Shown: positions 17,393-26,700 of the stretch, in pieces
How positions within the stretch are numbered: the first letter of the stretch is position 1
How the letters are laid out: each line of letters begins with the position of its first letter
NCBI GenBank assembly: GCA_949292025.1
Contig: CASEYC010000113.1
Span: 1-64,000 of the forward strand
Reading direction: 5' to 3'
DNA: 64,000 nt
DNA from: an uncultured Bacteroides sp.
Lineage (GTDB): Bacteria > Bacteroidota > Bacteroidia > Bacteroidales > Bacteroidaceae
Notes under the pieces: generated by a model
What the model was told of the DNA's origin: nothing
Databases searched by the model: none
The model's input: only the letters and a program-made list of their open reading frames with translations
Made by a program: the position numbers and the translations under genes

Positions 17393-19618
17393 ATGCGTTT
17401 GAATAATTTGTTTGGTCAATTTTTGATGGTGTCCTCGTTTCTGTTTTCGTTCGTGGCTTGCACGTCGGCGGAGGCAGAAGGCCGGGCAGAGAGCTTGGCG
17501 GATTGTGTCAATCCTTTTATCGGTACGGATTTCACGGGAAACACGTATCCGGGGGCGCAGGTGCCTTTCGGCATGGTGCAGTTGAGCCCGGACAACGGCT
17601 TGCCGGGATGGGATCGCATTGCCGGTTATTTCTGGCCGGACAGCACCATCGCGGGCTTCAGCCATACCCATCTTTCGGGGACGGGAGCCGGCGATTTGTA
17701 TGACATTTCTTTTATGCCCGTCACGTTGCCTTATAAGGAAGCCAAGGCGCCGCTGGGCATCCATTCCAAGTTTTCGCATGACGACGAATCGGCTTCGGCG
17801 GGCTATTACCAGGTGCGCTTGTCGGATTATGACATCAACGTGGAACTGACGGCCACGTCCCGTTGCGGCGTGCAGCGTTATACGTTCCCCAAGGCGGATG
17901 CGGCAGTATTCCTGAACCTGCGGAAGGCCATGAACTGGGATGCCACGCAGGATGCGCACATCGAGCAGGTGGATTCTGTCACCCTGCGCGGCTATCGTTT
18001 CTCCGACGGATGGGCGAGGGGACAGCGCGTTTTCTTCTGCACCCGCTTCTCGCGTCCGTTTGACAGGATGAGTCTGGATACGGCGGCCATCGTGAGTGAT
18101 GGCAAGCGGACCGGCACGTCCGTCATTGCCCGTTTTGACTTCAAGACGGAGGAAGGCGAGCAACTGGTGGTCAGCACGGCCTTGTCCGGCGTCAGCATGG
18201 AGGGAGCGATGCGCAACTTGCAGGCGGAAATGCCCGATAATGATTTCGACAAATGCTTGGCTTCGGCTCGGAAAGACTGGGATGAGCAGTTGGGCAAGAT
18301 AGAAATCGAGTGCGGGGACTGGGATGAAAAGGTGAAATTCTATACCGCCCTCTACCATGCGATGCTGGCACCTACCACATACAGCGATGTGGACGGGGCG
18401 TATTATGGCCCAGACAAACAGGTGCACCGGGCTGAGGGATGGACCAATTACAGCACTTTCTCCCTGTGGGATACTTTCCGCGCCGCGCATCCCCTCTTCA
18501 CCTATGTGGCGCCGGAGCGGGTGAACGATATGGTGAAGTCCTTCATCGCTTTCTATGAGCAGAACGGACGCCTCCCGGTGTGGAATATGTGGGGGAGCGA
18601 GACGGACATGATGATTGGCTATCACGCCGTGGCGGTCATTGCGGATGCCTATCTGAAAGGCATCGGGGATTTTGATGCGGAGAAGGCGTTGGAGGCTTGC
18701 GTGGCCACGGCCAACCTGGATGATTATCGCGGCATCGGGGCGTACAAGGAACTGGGCTATGTGCCTTGCAATCTGAAAGATCCGTATAATGCAGACGACT
18801 GGTCGCTCTCCAAAACCTTGGAGTATGCCTACGACGATTATTGCATTGCCCGCATGGCCGAAAAGATGGGTCGGAAGGACGTGGCGGACGAGTTCTACAA
18901 GCGTTCGCAGAATTACCGGAATGTGTATAATCCGCAGACGGGCTTCATGCAACCCCGGGATGACAAGGGCAATTTCGTGGAGCCGTTCAGCCCGGACGAT
19001 TATATGCCGCACATCTGCGAGAGCAACGGCTGGCAATATTTCTGGTCGGTGCAACACGATGTGGACGGACTGATGGAACTGGCCGGAGGCAAGGAACGCT
19101 TCGCGCAGAAGCTGGACAGCATGTTCACTTACCATCCGGGAGAAGACGACGAGTTGCCCATCTTCAGCACGGGCATGATAGGGCAGTATGCCCACGGCAA
19201 CGAGCCGAGCCATCACGTCATTTACTTGTTCAATGCCGTGGGACAACCCAGGAAGACGCAGCATTACGCCGCGCGGGTGATGCACGAGCTTTACCTCAAC
19301 ACGCCTGCCGGATTGTGCGGCAACGAGGATTGCGGTCAGATGTCGGCGTGGTATGTGTTCAGCGCGATGGGCTTCTATCCGGTGGATCCCGTGAGCGGGC
19401 GGTATGAGATAGGCACGCCCCTGTATCCGGAAGTGAAGATGCGCCTGGCCAATGGGAAGACCTTCACGGTGCGGGCCAACGGGGTGAGCCGGGAGAATTG
19501 CTACATCAAGTCGGTGAAATTCAACGGCGCGCCTTACGGAAAGACGTATGTCACGCACGAACAAATCCTGTCGGGCGGCGTGCTGGAGTTTGAAATGTCG
19601 GCGGAGTATGATGAATGA
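17393..19618 (+). CDS. GH92 alpha-mannosidase, probable alpha-1,2 type
   Basis: This 741-residue exo-alpha-mannosidase removes terminal mannose by inversion with bound calcium. The N-terminus has a hydrophobic segment ending FVAC, a likely lipobox with Cys23. The beta-sandwich domain starts at VNPFIGTDFTGNTYPGA (residue 39). In the (alpha/alpha)6 domain the predicted catalytic acid is E543 (ESNGWQYFW). NEPSHH begins at residue 603, and GNEDCGQMSAWY near 643-654 holds the acidic base and calcium region. The NEPSHH version is common in alpha-1,2-mannosidases. The stop codon overlaps the sigma factor start, so enzyme and sigma factor are co-transcribed. Confidence 0.93.
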   Translation: MRLNNLFGQFLMVSSFLFSFVACTSAEAEGRAESLADCVNPFIGTDFTGNTYPGAQVPFGMVQLSPDNGLPGWDRIAGYFWPDSTIAGFSHTHLSGTGAGDLYDISFMPVTLPYKEAKAPLGIHSKFSHDDESASAGYYQVRLSDYDINVELTATSRCGVQRYTFPKADAAVFLNLRKAMNWDATQDAHIEQVDSVTLRGYRFSDGWARGQRVFFCTRFSRPFDRMSLDTAAIVSDGKRTGTSVIARFDFKTEEGEQLVVSTALSGVSMEGAMRNLQAEMPDNDFDKCLASARKDWDEQLGKIEIECGDWDEKVKFYTALYHAMLAPTTYSDVDGAYYGPDKQVHRAEGWTNYSTFSLWDTFRAAHPLFTYVAPERVNDMVKSFIAFYEQNGRLPVWNMWGSETDMMIGYHAVAVIADAYLKGIGDFDAEKALEACVATANLDDYRGIGAYKELGYVPCNLKDPYNADDWSLSKTLEYAYDDYCIARMAEKMGRKDVADEFYKRSQNYRNVYNPQTGFMQPRDDKGNFVEPFSPDDYMPHICESNGWQYFWSVQHDVDGLMELAGGKERFAQKLDSMFTYHPGEDDELPIFSTGMIGQYAHGNEPSHHVIYLFNAVGQPRKTQHYAARVMHELYLNTPAGLCGNEDCGQMSAWYVFSAMGFYPVDPVSGRYEIGTPLYPEVKMRLANGKTFTVRANGVSRENCYIKSVKFNGAPYGKTYVTHEQILSGGVLEFEMSAEYDE

Positions 19619-20198
19619 AGGTTTCGAACAAGCATACAGGCAACTGTTCCGGAAGCATTACACGGGCCTGTTGTTCTACGCCACCCGCCTGGTAGGCGAG
19701 GATGAGGCGGAGGACGTCGTGCAGGATGTCTTTGTGGAGCTTTGGAAGAGGCAGGAAACGGTAGAGGTCGGCGAGCAGATACAAGCCTTCCTCTACCGGG
19801 CTGTTTATACACGGGCATTGAATGTGCTGAAGCACAGGGAAATCGTGGGCGAGTATGAAACGGCTGCCATGGAGATACACAAGCAGAGGGTGGAGTTCTA
19901 CCAGCCGGACAACAACGAGGTGATTCAGCGGATAGAAGACAAGGAGCTTCGACGGGAATTGAGCGAAGCCATCCGGGCGTTGCCGGACAAATGCCGCACG
20001 GTGTTCGTGCTGAGTTACCTGCATGATATGAAGAACAAGGAGATAGCCGATGCGTTGGGCATTTCCCTGCGCACGGTGGAGGCGCATATATACAAGGCTC
20101 TCCGGTTCTTGCGCGACCGTTTGGGAGGATTGCATCTGTTGTTTGCCTTGTTTTTTCTGGGCAAGCTAAGTGTTTTTATGAAGTGCGCTGTTATATAA
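19608..20198 (+). CDS. ECF RNA polymerase sigma factor (FecI-type)
   Basis: This sigma-70 factor of about 196 residues has only regions 2 and 4. Region 2 is seen in YRQLFRKHYTGLLFYATRL and DEAEDVVQDVFVELW. Region 4 is seen in LPDKCRTVFVLSYLHDMKNK and the helix-turn-helix IADALGISLRTVEAHIYKAL. The frame is open from 19548, but the start is taken at ATG 19608 or 19611, which gives the standard N-terminus MNEGFEQAYRQLF and overlaps the GH92 stop by about 10 nt. It is predicted to be held by the FecR protein encoded next and released when SusC senses glycan. The last 20 residues are unusually hydrophobic. Confidence 0.95.
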   Translation: MMNEGFEQAYRQLFRKHYTGLLFYATRLVGEDEAEDVVQDVFVELWKRQETVEVGEQIQAFLYRAVYTRALNVLKHREIVGEYETAAMEIHKQRVEFYQPDNNEVIQRIEDKELRRELSEAIRALPDKCRTVFVLSYLHDMKNKEIADALGISLRTVEAHIYKALRFLRDRLGGLHLLFALFFLGKLSVFMKCAVI

Positions 20199-20216
20199 TT
20201 AATTTAAGGAGGAAAA

Positions 20217-21209
20217 ATGAGCACGTTGACTGATGAAATGAAAGTCCGTTTCCTATTGAACGAATGCACGGAGGAAGAACTCCGCGCCGTGAACGATTGG
20301 ATGAGAGAGTCGAAGGAACATGCCCGCCAATTGTTCGAACTGGAGGAGTTGTATCAATTGGGAAAGTTGGACGACACCTCCGACGAGCAAAAGGCAGGCA
20401 AGGCAGAAAAAAGATTGTTCAGGAGACTGGAGGAAGAGCGGAAACATCAACACAGGCGGTTGGTGGCGAGAAGATGGATGAAGATGGCGGCCATGCTGGC
20501 CATGGTCTTGCTGATGGGGGGAGGAGGTTACTTCTTTTATACCCATTGGGGGACGGAGGCGCCTTTGCTGGCCGTGACCACCGGAGAGGAGATAGAAGAA
20601 ATGGTGCTGGCCGACGGCACGAAGGTGTGGCTGAACAAGCACAGCACGTTGCGCTATCCGCAGGAATTTTCCGAAGACAGGCGTCAGGTCTATCTGGAAG
20701 GGGAAGGTTACTTTGAGGTGAAACGCAATCTGGACAAGCCTTTCGTGGTGTGGAGCGACGCGATGCAGGTGCGGGTGTTGGGCACGGTGTTCAACCTGAA
20801 GTCCGACGAGGGCAGCCGTTCGGCGGTGGCCACCCTGCTGAAAGGCGAGATAGAAGTGGAAGGCAATCATGACGAGGGCCGGGTGATATTGGCGCCGGGG
20901 CAACGCGCCGAGTTGAACGGGTTGTCCGGCAGGCTGGTGGTGAAGCAGGGCGACACGGGATTTGAGAGCTGGCACAGCCGCCAGTTCATCTTCGACAAGG
21001 CGGACATCTTCACCATCGCGCGGACCTTGGAGCAATCCTATGGCGTGAAGGTGATCTTGTCGCCCGACATCAACATCCAGAAGACGTACACGGGCGCCTT
21101 GCCGCGCAAGGAAAGCGCCAAGGAGGTGCTCAACCAGTTGGGCAATGTCATCCCGGTGAAGTATAAAATTGTCGGGAACAGCGTTTTCCTTTCGTCCAAG
21201 AAGAAATGA
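20217..21209 (+). CDS. FecR-type anti-sigma factor
   Basis: This 330-residue protein has a cytoplasmic N-terminal helical part (residues 1-85), one transmembrane helix (about 89-108), a periplasmic FecR domain (about 115-215, with EEMVLADGTKVWLNKHS and YLEGEGYFEVKRN) and a C-terminal domain (about 250-328, QFIFDKADIFTIARTLEQSY) of the type often found in Bacteroides FecR proteins. It binds the ECF sigma factor on the inside and the STN domain of the cognate SusC on the outside. A strong AAGGAGG at 20206-20212 supports the start. The gene is 18 nt after the sigma gene. Confidence 0.95.
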   Translation: MSTLTDEMKVRFLLNECTEEELRAVNDWMRESKEHARQLFELEELYQLGKLDDTSDEQKAGKAEKRLFRRLEEERKHQHRRLVARRWMKMAAMLAMVLLMGGGGYFFYTHWGTEAPLLAVTTGEEIEEMVLADGTKVWLNKHSTLRYPQEFSEDRRQVYLEGEGYFEVKRNLDKPFVVWSDAMQVRVLGTVFNLKSDEGSRSAVATLLKGEIEVEGNHDEGRVILAPGQRAELNGLSGRLVVKQGDTGFESWHSRQFIFDKADIFTIARTLEQSYGVKVILSPDINIQKTYTGALPRKESAKEVLNQLGNVIPVKYKIVGNSVFLSSKKK

Positions 21210-21256
21210 CAGATGACAATTGACAAATAACCATTAACCATTAGTATGATCTTATC

Positions 21257-23530
21257 ATGATGAAGAAACTCTTTACACTGATTTGCGTGTTGGCATGGAC
21301 GGCGGTGATGCAAGCCCGCGACCTTACGCAGTATGTCAATCCGCTGATGGGCACGTTGTCCAGCTTCGAATTGTCGGCGGGAAACACCTATCCGGCCATT
21401 GCCCGTCCGTGGGGCATGAACTTCTGGACGCCCCAGACAGGAAAGATGGGGGACGGGTGGCAATACGTCTATACGGCGCATAAAATCCGGGGATTCAAGC
21501 AGACGCACCAGCCCAGCCCGTGGATCAACGACTACGGCCAGTTCTCCCTGATGCCGATGACAGGCAAGGCGGAGTTTGACGAGGAGAAGCGTGCCAGTTG
21601 GTTTTCGCACAAGGGCGAGGTGGCTTTGCCCCATTACTATAAGGTCTATCTGGCCGATTATGACATCCTCACCGAGTTCACGCCCACCGAGCGTGCCGTG
21701 TTGTTCCGCTTCACCTTCCCCGAAAGCGAACAATCCTTCGTGGCGGTGGATGCCTTCGACCGCGGTTCGTACATCAAGATTGAGCCGGAGCGGAACCGCA
21801 TCGTGGGCTATAGCACGCGCAACAGCGGCGGGGTGCCGGGTAACTTCAGGAACTATTTCGTGGTGGAGTTCGACAAGCCTTTCACTTACCGGGTTTCCGT
21901 GGCCGACAATGTGCTGATGGGGGATAAGCTGGAGCAGCAGGTCGGTCATGCGGGGGCCATCATCGGTTTCCGCACGCGCAAGGGGGAGGTGGTACACGCC
22001 CGTGTGGCTTCGTCCTTCATCAGCCTGGAGCAAGCCGAGCGCAACCTGCAGGAGTTGGGCAGCCAATCTTTCGACGAGCTGGTGGAAAAAGGGCGCGAAG
22101 CTTGGAACAATGTTTTGGGAAGGATAGAGGTGGAAGGCGGCACGCTCGACCAATACCGCACGTTCTATTCCTGCCTGTATCGTTCGCTGCTCTTCCCCCG
22201 TGCTTTTTATGAGTGGGACGCGGAGGGAAATGCCGTGCACTACAGTCCTTATAATGGGAAAGTGCTGCCCGGCTATATGTACACCGACACGGGCTTTTGG
22301 GATACCTTCCGCTGCCTGTTCCCTTTGCTCAACCTGATGTATCCTTCGGTGAACAAGCAGATCCAGGAGGGGTTGGTCAACACCTACAAGGAGAGCGGCT
22401 TCTTCCCCGAATGGGCCAGCCCGGGGCATCGCGGTTGCATGGTGGGCAACAATTCCGCCTCCGTGTTGGCCGACGCCTGGTTGAAGGGGGTATGCGTGGA
22501 TGATGTGGAAACGTTGTACGAAGGCCTGTTGCATGGCACGGAAAACGTGCATCCCGAAGTCTCTTCCACGGGCCGCCTGGGACATGAATACTACAACAAA
22601 CTGGGCTATGTGCCCTACAATGTGGGCATCAACGAGAATGTGGTCCGCACGTTGGAGTATGCCTACGACGACTGGTGCATTTATCAGATGGCCAAGGCTT
22701 TGGATCGCCCGAAGAAGGAGCAGGAGCTTTTCGCGAAGCGCGCGCTGAATTACAGGAACGTGTTCGACAAGGAGAGCGGCCTGATGCGCGGGCGCAACAA
22801 GAATGGTTCTTTCCAATCGCCTTTTTCCCCGCTGAAGTGGGGCGACGCCTTCACCGAAGGCAACAGTTGGCACTACACCTGGTCCGTCTTCCACGACCCG
22901 CAGGGATTGATAGACCTGATGGGGGGCGATGAGGCCTTTGTGCAGATGCTCGATTCGGTGTTCACCGTGCCGCCCTTGTTCGATGACAGCTATTACGGGC
23001 AGGTCATTCACGAGATACGCGAGATGACCGTGATGAACATGGGCAACTATGCCCACGGCAACCAGCCTGTGCAACATGCCATCTACCTCTATGACTATGC
23101 CGGTCAGCCTTGGAAAGCCCAATATTGGCTGCGCCAGGTGATGGACCGCATGTACAGCCCCACGCCCGACGGGTATTGCGGGGACGAGGACAACGGACAG
23201 ACCTCTGCCTGGTATGTATTCTCCGCCTTGGGCTTCTATCCCGTTTGCCCGGGCACGGATGAGTATGCGCTGGGAGCACCCTTGTTCAAGAAGGCGGTTT
23301 TGCACTTCGAGAACGGGCAGACGCTGGAGATTGACGCGCCGGATAACGGGGCGGGCAAGCCCTACGTGGAATCGCTCATGCAGGACGGCGTGCCTTATAC
23401 GAAAAACTACTTGCGCCATGGTGACTTGCTGAAGGGAGGGCGGCTGACTTTTGACATGAGCGGCAAGCCCAACCTGCAGCGCGGCACGGCCGAGGACGAC
23501 CGTCCGTATTCTTTCTCCAAAGAAATGTAA
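21257..23530 (+). CDS. GH92 alpha-mannosidase with divergent +1 subsite
   Basis: This 757-residue exo-alpha-mannosidase has a cleavable signal peptide (MMKKLFTLICVLAWTAVMQA) without a lipobox cysteine, so it is probably periplasmic. The family core is complete: YVNPLMGTLSS near residue 27, predicted acid E534 (EGNSWHYTW), and GDEDNGQTSAWY near 642-653. Where the other two GH92 proteins here have NEPSHH, this one has NQPVQH (residues 602-607), so the glutamate that binds the +1 sugar region is glutamine. This predicts a linkage other than alpha-1,2, for example alpha-1,3, but that is inference. It follows the anti-sigma gene by 47 nt and ends the first transcription unit. Confidence 0.93.
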   Translation: MMKKLFTLICVLAWTAVMQARDLTQYVNPLMGTLSSFELSAGNTYPAIARPWGMNFWTPQTGKMGDGWQYVYTAHKIRGFKQTHQPSPWINDYGQFSLMPMTGKAEFDEEKRASWFSHKGEVALPHYYKVYLADYDILTEFTPTERAVLFRFTFPESEQSFVAVDAFDRGSYIKIEPERNRIVGYSTRNSGGVPGNFRNYFVVEFDKPFTYRVSVADNVLMGDKLEQQVGHAGAIIGFRTRKGEVVHARVASSFISLEQAERNLQELGSQSFDELVEKGREAWNNVLGRIEVEGGTLDQYRTFYSCLYRSLLFPRAFYEWDAEGNAVHYSPYNGKVLPGYMYTDTGFWDTFRCLFPLLNLMYPSVNKQIQEGLVNTYKESGFFPEWASPGHRGCMVGNNSASVLADAWLKGVCVDDVETLYEGLLHGTENVHPEVSSTGRLGHEYYNKLGYVPYNVGINENVVRTLEYAYDDWCIYQMAKALDRPKKEQELFAKRALNYRNVFDKESGLMRGRNKNGSFQSPFSPLKWGDAFTEGNSWHYTWSVFHDPQGLIDLMGGDEAFVQMLDSVFTVPPLFDDSYYGQVIHEIREMTVMNMGNYAHGNQPVQHAIYLYDYAGQPWKAQYWLRQVMDRMYSPTPDGYCGDEDNGQTSAWYVFSALGFYPVCPGTDEYALGAPLFKKAVLHFENGQTLEIDAPDNGAGKPYVESLMQDGVPYTKNYLRHGDLLKGGRLTFDMSGKPNLQRGTAEDDRPYSFSKEM

Positions 23531-23565
23531 GCGTATTTTCTTGGATTAATAAATGCAGATTGAGG

Positions 23566-23617
23566 AGGCGGGCTGTGCGGTCCTGTTTGGACAGGATTGT
23601 GCGGTCCGCCTGTTTTT
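23566..23617 (+). terminator. Terminator after the second GH92 gene
   Basis: An outer stem AGGCGG/CCGCCT (23566-23571 with 23606-23611) and an inner stem TCCTGT/ACAGGA around TTGG are separated by a mismatched section. GTTTTTAT follows. The motif TGTGCGGTCC occurs once in each arm. It separates the regulator unit from the susC unit. The rest of the 23531-23678 gap shows no gene. Confidence 0.6.
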
Positions 23618-23678
23618 ATGTCCCGGTGCCCGTGTTTTCGCATCGGACGAAAATCCGGTGAAAAAATCCGGAAATGGA

Positions 23679-23708
23679 GTAAGTGTATTCCAGCCTTCCC
23701 CTGTTATA
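23679..23708 (+). promoter_or_regulatory. Predicted ECF sigma promoter before susC
   Basis: GTAAGTGTATTCCAG (23679-23693), a 9-nt spacer and GTTATA (23703-23708) repeat the element at 17339-17368. The susC start codon lies 73 nt downstream. No TAnnTTTG consensus is found in this intergenic region, so susCD expression probably depends mainly on the ECF sigma factor. Confidence 0.68.
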
Positions 23709-23781
23709 TAAGGGAACAAGGGAGAGAACGCCCTTGCGGAGAAAACAACTAACTGATGTATTAACCTTTTAATAATTGTTT

Positions 23782-26700
23782 ATGAAGAACAGTTCTGCTT
23801 TTCGAAGCCCGACGTTCATGCGGGTTTTACTGATCTTGTTGTTCATGGCCGTCCCTCTTCAGTGGGTTTCAGCCCAACTGAACCTGAAAACCAGCCGTAC
23901 GACGCTGGGGACCGTCATTGAGCAAATCAAATCCCAATCGGGTTATCAATTCTTTTATGACGACAAGCTGGCGGCTGTGCCGGTGGAGGGCGTGGACGTC
24001 AAGGACGCTTCCATCGGGCAGGCGCTGGATGCCCTCCTGAAAGGGACGGGTGTCACCTACAAGGTGGAGGACAACATCGTCTATCTGACCGCTGCGCCCC
24101 AAACGCCGCAACAGGGGAAGCCGGTCGGGCAGGAGCGCACCATCACGGGCGTGGTGTCCGACGAGATGGGCCCGCTGATTGGCGTGAACGTCATTGTGGT
24201 GGGCACGGATGCGGGTTGCATCACTGACTTGGACGGCAACTTCACGCTGAAGACCACGGAGTCCAACCCCGTGTTGCGCTTCTCGTACGTGGGCTTTGCC
24301 ACGCAGGAGGTGGCCGTGACGGACGACAAGCCGCTGGACATCCTGATGTCTGCCGACGCGGAGCAGTTGGAAGAAGTGGTGGTGACCGCCCTCGGCATCA
24401 AGCGTGCGACGAAGGCACTGAGCTACAACGTGCAGGAAGTGAAGAGCGAGGAGTTGACGCGCAACAAGGACGCCAACTTCATCAATTCGCTGAGCGGCAA
24501 GGTGGCTGGTGTCAACATCAACGCTTCGTCCGCAGGCCCAGGCAGCGTGTCGAAGGTCGTGATGCGTGGTACGAAGTCCATCATGCAGTCCTCCAACGCG
24601 CTGTACGTCATTGACGGTGTGCCTATGTATGCCGGTGCGGCCTACGGTGGCCTGGATTCCGAGTTTGACTCGCAAGGCTCCACGGAACCCATTGCCGACA
24701 TCAACCCGGAGGACATCGAGTCCATGTCCGTGCTGACGGGTGCCGCTGCTGCCGCCCTGTATGGTTCGGCTGCTGCCAACGGTGCCATCGTCATCACGAC
24801 CAAGAAGGGCAAGGAAGGCCGGCTGAACATCACGGTGAACAGCAACACGGAATTTTCCCGCGCCTTCGTGATGCCGGAGTTCCAGAACCGTTACGGCACC
24901 AGCAGCACGGATGCCACCAGCAGCTGGGGCAACCGTCTGAACGCTTACAACAGCTATGGGTATGACCCTGCCAGCGACTATCTGCAGACGGGTATCACCG
25001 GCACGGAGAGCATCTCCCTCTCCACCGGTACGGACAAGAACCAAACGTATGTGTCCGCCGCCGCGGTCAACTCGCGCGGCATTGTGCCCAACAACAAGTA
25101 TGCGCGCTACAACTTCACCTTCCGCAACACGACTTCCTTCCTGGACGATCGCATGACGCTGGACGTGGGCGCCACGTATGTGCTGCAGAAAGACCAGAAC
25201 ATGGTGAGCCAGGGTACGTACAATAACCCGCTGGTGGGTGCCTACCTCTTCCCCCGCGGCAATGACTGGGAAGACATCCAAATGTATGAGCGTTATGACG
25301 CTTCGCGCAAGCTTTATACGCAATATTGGCCGGTGGGCGATGCGGGCATGGTGATGCAGAACCCGTATTGGATCAACTATCGCCAGCTGCGCAACAACAA
25401 TAAGGACCGTTATATGCTGAATGCCAACCTGAGCTACAAAATCCTGGATTGGCTGAGCGTCAGCGGGCGTGTGCGTCTGGACAACTCGAACAACGACTAC
25501 ACGCGCAAGTATTATGCCGGCACCAACACGCAGATGACTGAATCGTCCAGCCGCGGCTTCTATGGCATTGCCAAGTCGCAGAACAAGTCGCTGTATGCTG
25601 ACTTCCTGGTGAACATCAACAAGACGTGGGGCGAGGACTGGTCGTTGTCCGCCAATATCGGTACGTCGTTCTCGGACATCCGTTATGACGCGTTGGATGT
25701 GTCCGGCCCCATTGCCGACGAGACTTTCACAGGCGAGACGCCGGGATTGGCCAATGTCTTCAACGTGCAGAACCTGAGCGCCGTCAACAGCCGCCGTATG
25801 CAGGAGGGTTGGCGCGAGCAGACGCAGTCCATCTTCGGTTCGGCTGAACTGGGTTACAAGAGCACGTATTACCTGACGCTGACCGGGCGCAACGACTGGC
25901 CTTCGCAGTTGGCCGGACCCAATTCGACGAAGAAGTCCTTCTTCTATCCTTCGGTGGGCGTGTCGGTAGTGCTGTCGCAGTTGATGCCCAACCTGAATGC
26001 GGACTACTTGTCCTTCCTGAAGGTGCGCGCGTCATACGCTTCGGTAGGTACGGCCTTCGAGCGTTACATCGCCAACCCGCGCTATGAGTGGAACCAGGAG
26101 ACGGGCCAGTGGAGCACCTCGACGCAATATCCGCTGTACAACCTGAAGCCCGAACGCACGGAGTCGTGGGAAGTGGGCTTGACGATGCGTTTCTTGAAAT
26201 ACTTCAACCTGGACGCCACGTTCTACAACACGCTGACCAAGAACCAGACGTTCAACCCCGAACTGAGCGTGTCCGGTTATTCGGCCTTGTACATTCAGAC
26301 GGGCGCCGTGCGCAACCGCGGCGTGGAGCTGTCGCTGGGCTTCGAGAACACGTGGCGCGACTTCCGCTGGAGTAGCAACTACACCTTCTCCACCAACAGC
26401 AACAAAATCACCGAGCTGGCGGACAATGCCATCAACCCGGTGACGGGCGAGAAGTTCTCCATCTCCACGCTGGACGTGGGCGGACTGGGCAATGCCCGCT
26501 TCCTGTTGCGCGAGGGCGGCTCGATGGGTGACTTGTATTCCAACGTGGATCTCCGCCGCGACCATAACGGCGATGTGTATGTGGACCAAGACGGTTCGGT
26601 GTTCATGGAAACCATTACGGACACGGACGACTACATCAAGCTGGGCAGCGTGTTGCCGAAGGCCAACATGGCTTGGCGCAACGATTTCTCGTGGAAAGGC

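Noticed and set aside
17306..19564. A 752-codon open frame on the - strand opposite the first GH92 gene, and similar long antisense frames at 21038-23419, 30982-32946, 33369-35066, 38569-40323 and 58334-61030
   Set aside because: They mirror GC-rich coding genes, are rich in His, Arg and Val, and show no family motif. The + strand genes have complete catalytic motifs.
19548..19607. Longer N-terminus of the sigma factor
   Set aside because: The extra 20 residues are encoded within the GH92 end, are Cys/Arg-rich, and are not part of sigma region 2. The ATG at 19608 or 19611 gives the normal start.
21210..21256. ECF promoter before the second GH92 gene
   Set aside because: The 47-nt gap lacks the motif shared by 17339 and 23679, so this gene is read as part of the upstream unit.
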